5,955 bases of DNA from Lachnospiraceae bacterium (GTDB lineage: Bacteria; Bacillota; Clostridia; Lachnospirales; Lachnospiraceae), in contig JAHZHB010000025.1 in assembly GCA_019420465.1 (NCBI GenBank), forward strand, positions 1 through 5,955, written 5' to 3'. The position numbers were made by a program, and so were the translations under genes. Within the stretch, counting starts at the first letter, position 1, and each line of letters opens with the position of its first letter. Below, one piece after another: positions 1 to 5,625 of this stretch. The notes under the pieces are model-generated. The model ran no database searches and was not told the DNA's origin. It saw only the letters and a program-made list of their open reading frames with translations.

Positions 1-309
1 TGGGTCTTCACGGGTGGAAAAGGCCACAATAGGCAGATCTTCGGATACTTCCATCGGCATATCCTTCAGACTGTGCACAGACATATCACTGCGTTTTTCA
101 ACAAGTGCCTTATCCAGCTCCTTGACAAAAAGTCCCTTACCGCCGATCTTGTCGAGCGTGCGGTCCAGGATCTTGTCTCCTGTTGTTTTCATGGTCAGTA
201 AAGAAAGCTCCATCTCCGGATGATGTTTGCTGATCCATGCCATGACCATTTCACTTTGTACTACAGCCAGCTTGCTCTCGCGGCTGCCTACACAGATTTT
301 TCTACTCAT
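1..309 (-). CDS. hemC: Porphobilinogen deaminase (hydroxymethylbilane synthase), N-terminal part, cut by the window edge
   Basis: HemC joins four porphobilinogen units into the linear tetrapyrrole hydroxymethylbilane, in the cytosol. The gene starts at 309 on the minus strand and is open to position 1, giving 103 codons; the family is usually about 300 residues. Visible motifs are GSRESKLA (residues 8-15), TTGDK (42-46), GKGLFVKELD (57-66) and VHSLKDMP (78-85). D83 in the last one matches the catalytic aspartate of the family. The cysteine that carries the dipyrromethane cofactor lies in the missing part. The start is fixed by AGAGGAG at 316-322, six bases before ATG. The start codon lies inside the end of the precorrin-2 dehydrogenase gene: the ATG (309-307) and that gene's stop (304-302) span 8 shared bases in different frames. 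This indicates one transcript and probable translational coupling. Identification is by motif and context and is firm. Confidence 0.95.
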   Translation of the reverse strand, partial: MSRKICVGSRESKLAVVQSEMVMAWISKHHPEMELSLLTMKTTGDKILDRTLDKIGGKGLFVKELDKALVEKRSDMSVHSLKDMPMEVSEDLPIVAFSTREDP

Positions 310-787
310 TCCATTCTCCTCTGGCGAACGCTTCCTCTACACATTCACGTATTCTTTTTACTTTATGATGGTCCGTTCCCGCAGCATTGATACCGATGAC
401 AACTTCATCCGCTTTCACGATGCCCGGAAACTGGAAATCACATTTACGCTGGTCGGAACAGACATTGACCAGGATTCCCAGACATTTGCAGACGCTGTGA
501 ATCTCATCGTTCAGTTTTGGATCATCTGTTGCCGCCAGAACGATATCTGCTCCGTACAGATCATCTCTGTCGTATGTTTTCTGTATATATGTGATCTCTC
601 CATCGGCAGCCAGCTGCTGTACAGCCGTTTCAGCCTCCGGCGCGATCACCGTGATTGTTTCACAGAACTGTGTCAACGTCGTGATCCTGCGCGTGGCGAT
701 CTTTCCTGCACCGATCACCACGGTCTTTTTTTCACGCAGATCTACAAACATCGGAAACAGGCCTTTCTTTTCGTTATTTTTCATCAT
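302..787 (-). CDS. Short precorrin-2 dehydrogenase (CysG N-terminal / Met8p / SirC family)
   Basis: This 161-residue protein should oxidise precorrin-2 to sirohydrochlorin with NAD+, the branch step toward siroheme and cobalamin. A Rossmann fold is plain at the N-terminus: strand TVVIGAG followed by the fingerprint GAGKIATRR (residues 26-34), then a second strand ending ITVIAPE. ADIVLAATDDPKLN (80-93) and VNVCSDQRKCDFQFP (107-121) are the other conserved family blocks. The catalytic aspartate known from CysG (Asp104) and Met8p (Asp141) should fall at D112; it is preceded by S111 where CysG has Asp at the third position after Asn, so the register needs an alignment. The protein stops near RIRECVEEAF and lacks most of the C-terminal helical part that CysG and Met8p use for dimerisation and chelation. 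It is therefore probably a dehydrogenase only. GGAG lies seven bases before the ATG at 787. The gene overlaps hemA by 14 bases and hemC by 8. Confidence 0.92.
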   Translation of the reverse strand: MMKNNEKKGLFPMFVDLREKKTVVIGAGKIATRRITTLTQFCETITVIAPEAETAVQQLAADGEITYIQKTYDRDDLYGADIVLAATDDPKLNDEIHSVCKCLGILVNVCSDQRKCDFQFPGIVKADEVVIGINAAGTDHHKVKRIRECVEEAFARGEWNE

Positions 788-2006
788 ACACCTGCTCCAT
801 TCCCTCTACAGAAGCAAGGAAAGAATCACGCCCCATGGCATCACGCATGCCGAAAATGATTTTTCCGACGACTTTTCCGGCAGCTGTATCAATGTTTTTC
901 AGGAGCTTTTCCCGCTCTGGCGTCTCTAACGGCAGATGGGCCAGGATCTTGTAAATACGCAGATTCAGATCCTCCACAGCCTTTTCCTGGATATCCTTGA
1001 TACGCGGAATGATGTCACGGCCCTCAAGCCAGTCATAAAACTCTTTCATCTGGTCGCCAATGATCTTCTCGGCCTGCCTGTAGGCCTCTGCATTCCGACC
1101 AAGGGATGTGTTTTTCTTAAAAGCATCGATATCGTACAGCTCCAGCCCCTCCAGCGCAGAGATCGCCGGCTCGATATCTCTCGGCACAGCCAGATCCACC
1201 ATGACCAGACCTTTTTTCCATGTGCCCTGTCTAAGAAGCGCCTCTGTCAGTGTATAGTTCGGGCTGGCTGTCGCACTGACCACGATATCGCAGGACGGCA
1301 GAAGTTCCATTCGCTTACCGTAATCGATACGGCTGCAGCCTGTCGGAATCTGTACAACACCGCTTCGGTACTGGCGGACAGTCACTGTCACGTCAGCTCC
1401 CTTCTGGCGGAGGCTCTGTGCAGCCAGCTTGCCCATTTCACCGTTTCCGATGACCATACATGTCATCTTTGACAGATCCATACCACGGTCTGTCAGCATA
1501 TCAATCGCGCTGTCCATCGCTGTATAGTTTGCTCTGGAGAACGTCACTTCCGTCTTGATCTTTTTACCTGCAGTGATTGCCATACGGAACAGCACTTCCA
1601 GTACGCTGTCGGTCGTAAAGCTGTCACGTGCGAGTGACAATGCATCCTTTACCTGTGTAAGGATCTGATCTTCTCCCAGAATCTGGGATTTCAGTCCGCA
1701 GGTCAGGTGAAACAGATGATCTACGGCTTCCCTGTCCATACGTTCACGGAAATAGGCGCGGTAGGCCTCCGGTTCAACATTCTTTATATGGCAGATTTCA
1801 TCAAACAGATTACCATCCCAGTCTTCTACTGTGCTGACCCAGCATTCCATACGGTTGCAGGTGGACAGGATCACACAGCCCAGAATGCCTTCTGTATTTT
1901 TTAATTCTTCCATGGCCGCCACGGCATTTTTCTTTGTAAAGGAAAATACCGAACGAATATCCACGGATGCTCTGTTATGGTCGATGCCAAACATACAGAT
2001 GCTCAT
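774..2006 (-). CDS. hemA: Glutamyl-tRNA reductase
   Basis: HemA reduces glutamyl-tRNA(Glu) with NADPH to glutamate-1-semialdehyde, the first committed step of the C5 route to tetrapyrroles. The protein has 410 residues, normal for the family. Family marks appear in order. GIDHNRASVDIR (7-18) is the N-terminal block. STCNR (48-52) contains the catalytic thioester cysteine C50. GLKSQILGEDQIL (104-116) is the substrate-binding block. The NADPH-domain fingerprint is VIGNGEMG (185-192), followed by VVSATASPN (242-250) and DLAVPRDI (271-278). The C-terminal helical dimerisation domain covers about 305-410. The start is supported by AGAGG seven to eight bases upstream (near 2015-2019), and the N-terminal residues fit the family. 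The gene leads an operon with the precorrin-2 dehydrogenase (14-base overlap) and hemC. A 129-bp leader with repeats separates it from rnhA. I see no strong sigma-A promoter directly before it, so read-through from the rnhA promoter is possible. Confidence 0.97.
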   Translation of the reverse strand: MSICMFGIDHNRASVDIRSVFSFTKKNAVAAMEELKNTEGILGCVILSTCNRMECWVSTVEDWDGNLFDEICHIKNVEPEAYRAYFRERMDREAVDHLFHLTCGLKSQILGEDQILTQVKDALSLARDSFTTDSVLEVLFRMAITAGKKIKTEVTFSRANYTAMDSAIDMLTDRGMDLSKMTCMVIGNGEMGKLAAQSLRQKGADVTVTVRQYRSGVVQIPTGCSRIDYGKRMELLPSCDIVVSATASPNYTLTEALLRQGTWKKGLVMVDLAVPRDIEPAISALEGLELYDIDAFKKNTSLGRNAEAYRQAEKIIGDQMKEFYDWLEGRDIIPRIKDIQEKAVEDLNLRIYKILAHLPLETPEREKLLKNIDTAAGKVVGKIIFGMRDAMGRDSFLASVEGMEQVYDEK

Positions 2007-2135
2007 CGATTGTACCTCTAAACTTTCTTTTGTTATCGTGCCTGCACGCTGCTCTCTCAGACAGCACCAGACAGGTGCAGTAACTGCCGCCTTTCCTCTC
2101 CTAAACGACAGGTGCTGCTAAAGCAGATCACACGG
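2007..2135 (-). promoter_or_regulatory. Structured spacer between rnhA and hemA, possible leader RNA
   Basis: This 129-bp gap contains a direct repeat GACAGGTGC at 2070-2078 and 2107-2115 (plus-strand reading). Read as the minus-strand transcript, CAGCACC (2117-2111) and GCACC (2078-2074) can each pair with GGTGCTG (2068-2062). The two pairings exclude each other: one is a long-range 7-bp stem and the other a local 5-bp hairpin with a 5-base loop. Two small hairpins flank them, CTGC-TTTA-GCAG (2126-2115) and CGTG-CAGG-CACG (2048-2037). No T-run follows any stem, so none is a standard intrinsic terminator. I found no match by eye to the cobalamin, NiCo or T-box consensus. A regulatory role is inference only. 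Confidence 0.35.
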
Positions 2136-2762
2136 TTAAATGCCCAGCGCCTTTTTTGCCAGCTGATCTGCCATCTCATTATATGTGTCGCCGGAGTGTC
2201 CTTTTACTTTTACAAACTGAATCTCCAGACGGTCTTTTATACTGTCATAACAGGCTTTGTACGCCTTTGTGCCTTCACGGTTGGTTTTCCAGTCACCCAG
2301 ACACCAGCGGGCTATGCCTTCATAATCGTGATAAATACAGAGTTTTCTGTAGCCTTTTTCGAGTGCATACTGCATCGCGTAGGCAGCACCGTGAATCTCT
2401 CCCGCCACATTCCGCATAGTGGCAAGCCCGGGATCTGTACAGCTGCCGGATGCTGTCTGTATGCCTTTTTCATCCAGAAATACTACTCCGTAGGCAAAGC
2501 TATCTGCTTTTGCAGGAACATAACTTCCGTCTACATAGGCTTTTAACATGCCCGGTTCAGTCACACCTGCATCCTCAGCGGGCTTTTGTACTGCTGTGAT
2601 ACTGCCTTTTTGCATAAATGCTTCTGCTTCTTCCAGGGTAGCGAAGCTTTTATATACAGCCTGGCTGTATCCGTGTACCTGTGCCCTGCAGGCATCCCAT
2701 GTCCGATAGATTCCGGGGACTTTACCCTGACGTACGGCATAATATTTCTGAGCCATAGACAT
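2136..2762 (-). CDS. rnhA: Ribonuclease HI with N-terminal RNA:DNA-hybrid-binding domain
   Basis: RNase HI cuts the RNA strand of RNA:DNA hybrids, such as R-loops and primers, in the cytosol. The 208-residue product has two domains. Residues 7-50 form the small hybrid-binding domain also found in eukaryotic RNase H1, with YAVRQGKVPGIYRTWDAC and YKSFATLEEAEAFM. A linker (about 51-70) precedes the RNase H domain (about 72-206). The four acidic metal-binding residues are D78 in AYVDGS, E122 in VAGEIHGA, D146 in YHDYEGI and D199 in EMADQLAKKA. H189 in KGHSGD is the usual mobile-loop histidine. The start is uncertain: GGAGG (2766-2770) sits only three bases before the ATG at 2762 but nine bases before a second ATG at 2756. 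The second gives MAQKYYAV and 206 residues, and is at least as likely. The gene has its own strong promoter and is divergent from cbiK. Confidence 0.94.
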   Translation of the reverse strand: MSMAQKYYAVRQGKVPGIYRTWDACRAQVHGYSQAVYKSFATLEEAEAFMQKGSITAVQKPAEDAGVTEPGMLKAYVDGSYVPAKADSFAYGVVFLDEKGIQTASGSCTDPGLATMRNVAGEIHGAAYAMQYALEKGYRKLCIYHDYEGIARWCLGDWKTNREGTKAYKACYDSIKDRLEIQFVKVKGHSGDTYNEMADQLAKKALGI

Positions 2763-2790
2763 ACTCCTCCATATTCCATATAACTGACCT

Positions 2791-2820
2791 ATTATAGCAC
2801 AGGATTTCTTTTTGGGGCAA
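2791..2820 (-). promoter_or_regulatory. Sigma-A promoter of rnhA (extended -10)
   Basis: Reading the minus strand, the -10 box is a perfect TATAAT (2796-2791) preceded by TGC, which makes an extended -10. A -35 element TTGCCC (2820-2815) lies 18 bases upstream. Transcription should begin near 2784, about 22 bases before the coding start. Without a clear promoter before hemA, this site may also drive the hemA operon. Confidence 0.75.
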
Positions 2821-2909
2821 TCTTTTCATACCGGTAGTCAGTTTGTCTTTCGTATACTTTCTATGCCTTTATGGAATATCTTCCACTTTTTGCCTTTTTG
2901 GACTATACG

Positions 2910-2931
2910 TTGTCAGAAAATATGCTATACT
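2910..2931 (+). promoter_or_regulatory. Probable promoter of cbiK (extended -10)
   Basis: TATACT at 2926-2931 is preceded by TGC, an extended -10 that can work with a weak -35. No good -35 stands 17 bases upstream. TTGTCA at 2910-2915 is too close (10 bases), so the promoter rests on the -10. The start would be near 2938, about 30 bases before cbiK. I see no riboswitch in this short leader. Confidence 0.5.
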
Positions 2932-2968
2932 TAACAAAGTTATGCAATAAAACTTTTGGGAGGGTTTT

Positions 2969-3754
2969 ATGTCTGATCATTGTACAAAAGCGATTCTGGT
3001 TGTCAGCTTTGGCACCAGTTTCCCGGAAACACGTAAGAGAAATATTACAGCGATTGAGAATGATATCGCTGCTGCTTTTCCTGACCGCAAGCTGTATCAG
3101 GCCTGGACGAGCAAGATGATTATGAAAAAGCTGCTTCGGACGGAGAATAAGAAGATCAATAACGTCCGTGAGGCTATGGAGGCTATGGCTGCCGATGGTA
3201 TCCGTGATGTGATCGTTCAGCCGACGCATGTGATCAATGGTATTGAGAATGATCTGATGAAGGAGGATGCGCTCGCTTACAGAGATCAGTTTGACAGTAT
3301 CCGGTTTGGGGCTCCGCTTCTGACTTCGGAAGAGGACAGTATGGCTGTTGTTGAAGCTGTGACGCATGAGTTTTCTTCTCTTTCGGATGATGCTGTTCTG
3401 GTGCTTATGGGACATGGTACGACGCATTATGCAAATGCGGTATATGCGGCTCTGGATTACCGTTTTAAGGATATGGGGCATCCGAATATTTTCCTTGGCA
3501 CGGTGGAGGCTTATCCTAGTCTGGATACGATTATGCGGGCGGCTAAGGAGAAGAGGCCGCGGTCGGTGGTTCTGGCGCCGTTTATGATTGTTGCGGGAGA
3601 TCATGCGACGAATGATATGGCGGGTGCGAATGAGGATTCGTGGAGGAGCCAGTTTGAGGCGGCCGGGTTTGAGACGAGCTGTGTGATGAAGGGGCTCGGG
3701 GAGTATCCGGATGTGCGCAGGATTTTTGTGGAGCATGCGAAGAAAGCGGAATAA
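2969..3754 (+). CDS. cbiK: Sirohydrochlorin cobaltochelatase, CbiK type
   Basis: CbiK inserts Co2+ into sirohydrochlorin without ATP, giving cobalt-sirohydrochlorin, the entry step of the anaerobic cobalamin pathway. The 261-residue product matches the two-lobed class II chelatase fold. It begins AILVVSFGTSFPETR (residues 8-22), the family start, and continues with IRDVIVQPTHVINGIE (78-93). The metal ligands known for Salmonella CbiK (His145, Glu175, His207) match H149 in LMGHGT, E180 in GTVEAYP and H212 in AGDHATNDMAG. There is no signal peptide, so it is cytosolic and not of the periplasmic CbiK type. The ribosome site GGGAGGG (2958-2964) lies four to five bases before ATG. The gene diverges from rnhA but lies close to the hemA operon, whose dehydrogenase makes its substrate. 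The second half is unusually rich in G-ending codons (GCG, ACG, CCG, GGG, AGG). A ferrochelatase side role in siroheme synthesis is possible. Confidence 0.94.
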   Translation: MSDHCTKAILVVSFGTSFPETRKRNITAIENDIAAAFPDRKLYQAWTSKMIMKKLLRTENKKINNVREAMEAMAADGIRDVIVQPTHVINGIENDLMKEDALAYRDQFDSIRFGAPLLTSEEDSMAVVEAVTHEFSSLSDDAVLVLMGHGTTHYANAVYAALDYRFKDMGHPNIFLGTVEAYPSLDTIMRAAKEKRPRSVVLAPFMIVAGDHATNDMAGANEDSWRSQFEAAGFETSCVMKGLGEYPDVRRIFVEHAKKAE

Positions 3755-3764
3755 TTTCCAAAAA

Positions 3765-3799
3765 ATACTTGACGGCCGCGTGAGCTGGCCGTCAAGTAT
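3765..3799. terminator. Bidirectional intrinsic terminator
   Basis: The arms 3765-3777 and 3787-3799 form a perfect 13-bp inverted repeat around ACTTGACGGCC, with a 9-base loop. For cbiK the hairpin begins 10 bases after the stop, and a run of six T follows at 3809-3814, about nine bases past the stem. For minus-strand transcripts the T-run (3764-3760, plus the paired T at 3765) follows the stem at once. That is the better terminator form, so it is likely to serve transcripts from the right as well. Confidence 0.85.
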
Positions 3800-3805
3800 G
3801 TGTCC

Positions 3806-3943
3806 TTATTTTTTCGACGCTGTTATATGCTGGCTCTGTTCAATATACTCTGCTGTAGCATAGCCCTTCTGTCTTTCAAAGTTTTGCTTCTCATCTCCTG
3901 CTGCATACAATACACGCATCAATCCCTTTATTCTGTGCGGCAT
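3806..3943 (-). CDS. Possible small protein, 45 residues, unknown function
   Basis: I do not recognise this ORF. It reads MPHRIKGLMRVLYAAGDEKQ, then continues with NFERQKGYATAEYIEQSQ and ends in ITASKK. It is soluble and charged, with no membrane segment. Its codons look like normal use for the neighbours, and its composition is more protein-like than the hydrophobic plus-strand frame opposite (3800-4003). A second start, MRVLY at 3919, would give 37 residues. The ribosome site is weak: only AGAAG about eight bases before the ATG. It stands 78 bases downstream of the amidohydrolase on the same strand. Its stop is six bases before the stem of a terminator whose T-run is ideally placed for this strand. 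That placement is the main support. It could instead be an untranslated 3' region or the tail of a decayed gene. Confidence 0.35.
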   Translation of the reverse strand: MPHRIKGLMRVLYAAGDEKQNFERQKGYATAEYIEQSQHITASKK

Positions 3944-4021
3944 ATTTTTTACTTCTTACTTCTCTCTTACAATTTCCCCTGTGCATTGCATATTTCATCC
4001 TGACTGACGTTCTGTCCCCTG

Positions 4022-4882
4022 TCAGAATTTACTCTGGATCATACGCTGCCCTTCTAACAGACGGGCTTTGAGTAGCGGGGTGTCGCCGATGGCTTCTTTG
4101 AAGGCGTCGTATTCGTCCTGGATGCCCTGGGCATGGGGGACGCGGTAGGCGCCGGCGTCGCTGCCGAGGGCGAGGTGAACGCCCTGGGTGTAGCATCGGG
4201 ACAGGATGTCTTTCTGGTTGAGCCAGAGGGGTTTTACGGTGGATTCGGAGAAGCGGGTGTCTCCGAGAAGGTTTCGGATGGTGGATACGGTGGGAACGTA
4301 TACGGTCTGGCTTTCAGCGAGGATGCAGATGCATTCCTGGTCCATGAAGTTGCCGTGTTCGAGGGAGTCCACGCCGGCACGGACGGCTGCTTTTATGGCA
4401 CGGGGGCCGTTGGTGTGGGCCATGACGGACAGGCCTTCTTCGTGGGCGATGTGGATCATTTCTGTGATGTCTTCGTCTGGCAGGGAATTTTCGGTAAGAC
4501 CGCCGTCGGTGGAAAAGTCCATGATGCCGCTAAGCATGATCTTGATAAAATCGGCATGTTCCTGTTTTGCTTTCAGCACGAGGGTATGATATTCTTTCAT
4601 ATTTTCGAAGGCAAGGCCGACGATACTACCGTAGTGACCTTTTTTATGGATGCCGAATATGGGGGTGCGATATGTGATGCCATATTCCGGGGCGAGCTGT
4701 CTGGCGAGGACGGATGCGCCGTAATGGTCACCGCCATCACGCAGCCAGGTGATTCCGGCGTCGTGGTAAGTCTGGAGATTTTTTCTCACTACTTCTTCTG
4801 TTTTTCCGGTTTTCATGTCCTGCACGGCTTTTTTATAGTCGGTGGCATTCATGAATATATGCATGTGATTTTCATTAAACAT
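4022..4882 (-). CDS. Metal-dependent amidohydrolase, barrel-only form, substrate unknown
   Basis: The product is 286 residues from the ATG at 4882. The open frame reaches back to 4930, but AAGAGGA at 4889-4895 lies six bases before the 4882 ATG, and no site fits the earlier one. In this numbering the family metal ligands are H6 and H8 (NHMHIF), K114 (FIKIML, the likely carboxylated lysine), H156 (MAHTNG), H176 (SLEHGNFMD) and D242 (GSDAGAYRVPH). HTNGPRAIKAAVRAGVDSLE is typical of the imidazolonepropionase/Xaa-Pro dipeptidase-like amidohydrolases, which hydrolyse C-N bonds of cyclic amides or peptides. The usual N-terminal beta-sandwich of about 50-60 residues and its C-terminal strands are missing. 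The protein starts at the HxH strand and ends at the last barrel helix (EGQRMIQSKF), against about 380-430 residues for two-domain relatives. All ligands are intact, so this looks like a compact subfamily and not a fragment. Its codons favour C in third position. The exact reaction cannot be read from sequence. Confidence 0.85.
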   Translation of the reverse strand: MFNENHMHIFMNATDYKKAVQDMKTGKTEEVVRKNLQTYHDAGITWLRDGGDHYGASVLARQLAPEYGITYRTPIFGIHKKGHYGSIVGLAFENMKEYHTLVLKAKQEHADFIKIMLSGIMDFSTDGGLTENSLPDEDITEMIHIAHEEGLSVMAHTNGPRAIKAAVRAGVDSLEHGNFMDQECICILAESQTVYVPTVSTIRNLLGDTRFSESTVKPLWLNQKDILSRCYTQGVHLALGSDAGAYRVPHAQGIQDEYDAFKEAIGDTPLLKARLLEGQRMIQSKF

Positions 4883-5045
4883 GTTGTGTCCTCTTAATAT
4901 AGTTATCCATTTGGGCTGTTTTTCTATCATTACGGATAATATTTTATCTCCTCTAGTTTAACATATTTTTTTGAAATTCCTATCTGGAATTCCTTTTTTG
5001 AATCCAAATTGAATCATCAGCACAAATATGAATATACTCAGTACG

Positions 5046-5089
5046 CAAGCAGTCCCGGAAAGCTGTTTAAAACTTTCCGGGACTGCTTG
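5046..5089 (-). terminator. 17-bp hairpin downstream of hsp20, atypical terminator
   Basis: Arms 5046-5062 and 5073-5089 form a perfect 17-bp stem, CAAGCAGTCCCGGAAAG and its complement, with a 10-base loop. It lies 28 bases after the hsp20 stop on the minus strand, the normal place for a terminator. The following bases (GTACTGAGTATATTC) lack a proper T-run, and the plus side has only short T groups. It may be a terminator that works poorly, or a hairpin protecting the 3' end of the messenger. Confidence 0.6.
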
Positions 5090-5117
5090 GTTTATCCTTT
5101 ATGCGGATACTTTTGTT

Positions 5118-5585
5118 TTATCCTTCAATGGAGATATATTTATTCTCTTCTACGGCTTTCTTAGCTTCTTTCTTCGGTACGAAGAGTTTCAGGATACCGT
5201 GTTTGAACTCAGCCTTCACATCTTCCTGTTTTACAGTTTCGCCTACATAGAAGCTTCTCTGGCAGGCACCTGCGTAACGTTCCTGACGGATGTAGCGGCC
5301 GGTGTCTTTTTCTTTTTCGTCTTTATCAAGACCTTTGGCGGCGCTGATGGTCAGGTAACCGTTTTCGATGGAAGCTTTTACTTCATCTTTCGTAAAGCCC
5401 GGCAGATCTATGATCAGCTCGTAACCATTGTCATGTTCCTTAATATCGGTCTTCATTACTCTGCCGGCGTTCTTGCCATACAGTTTCTTTTCGGTGTTCT
5501 TTAACGCTTTGTCTGTGTAGAACGGAAAATCATCAAACCAGTCATCAAATAAGTTTTCTCCAAAAATACTAGGCATCATCATCAT
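5118..5585 (-). CDS. Small heat shock protein, Hsp20/alpha-crystallin family
   Basis: Hsp20 proteins are ATP-independent chaperones that bind unfolding proteins in the cytosol and form large oligomers. The 155-residue product starts MMMMPSIFGENLFDDWFDDF, a form typical of clostridial members. The alpha-crystallin domain covers about residues 43-138: VMKTDIKEHDNGYELIIDLP, then FTKDEVKASIENGYLTI, then YIRQERYAGACQRSFYVG. It closes with the family motif A-x-x-x-x-G-[IV]-L as AEFKHGIL (125-132). The C-terminal I-x-I anchor used in oligomer assembly is present as ISI (151-153). The ribosome site AAAGGAG lies nine bases before the ATG at 5585; the next three ATG codons are in frame, so the exact first residue is uncertain by up to three. 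The gene stands alone, with its own promoter, a CIRCE-like operator and a downstream hairpin. Heat induction is expected from the family and supported by that operator. Confidence 0.95.
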   Translation of the reverse strand: MMMMPSIFGENLFDDWFDDFPFYTDKALKNTEKKLYGKNAGRVMKTDIKEHDNGYELIIDLPGFTKDEVKASIENGYLTISAAKGLDKDEKEKDTGRYIRQERYAGACQRSFYVGETVKQEDVKAEFKHGILKLFVPKKEAKKAVEENKYISIEG

Positions 5586-5605
5586 AAGTCATCGCTCCTT
5601 TTTAC

Positions 5606-5625
5606 TTAACAAATATGCTTGTCAA
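5606..5625 (-). promoter_or_regulatory. Inverted repeat just upstream of the hsp20 ribosome site
   Basis: In the minus-strand message TTGACAA (5625-5619), a six-base spacer and TTGTTAA (5612-5606) can pair over seven positions, counting one G-U. The stem ends a few bases before the AAAAAGGAG ribosome site. It could be a weak RNA hairpin influencing translation or a protein-binding site. The TTGACA in it resembles a -35 box but has no matching -10. Confidence 0.3.

Noticed and set aside
227..929. Long plus-strand frames at 227-859 and 591-929
   Set aside because: They lie opposite the precorrin-2 dehydrogenase and the hemA 3' end, have no family motifs and no ribosome sites, and are shadows of the minus-strand genes.
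2007..2135. Cobalamin, NiCo or T-box riboswitch before hemA
   Set aside because: I looked for the conserved B12 box, the GCAGGCA...GGGACAGU layout and the T-box antiterminator. Only a chance GCAGGCA is present, without the rest.
2903..3736. 277-codon minus-strand frame opposite cbiK
   Set aside because: It is rich in Arg, His and Ile in a way typical of an antisense frame, while the plus-strand frame carries all CbiK metal ligands.
3800..4003. Hydrophobic 67-codon plus-strand frame that could be a membrane peptide
   Set aside because: It starts just after the terminator with no ribosome site, and its Leu/Cys/Phe-rich content is what the opposite strand of a purine-rich sequence would give.
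4133..4897. 254-codon plus-strand frame opposite the amidohydrolase
   Set aside because: It is a Gly/Val/Phe-rich antisense shadow produced by the C-ending codons of the real gene, with no recognisable domain.
4883..4930. Upstream ATG of the amidohydrolase frame (16 extra residues)
   Set aside because: No Shine-Dalgarno at a usable distance, while a good one precedes the ATG at 4882. The extra residues do not resemble the family.
4970..5015. Repeated TTTTTTGAA and AATTCC words upstream of the amidohydrolase as a possible operator
   Set aside because: Low-complexity AT-rich sequence with uneven spacing. I also could not place a convincing promoter next to it.
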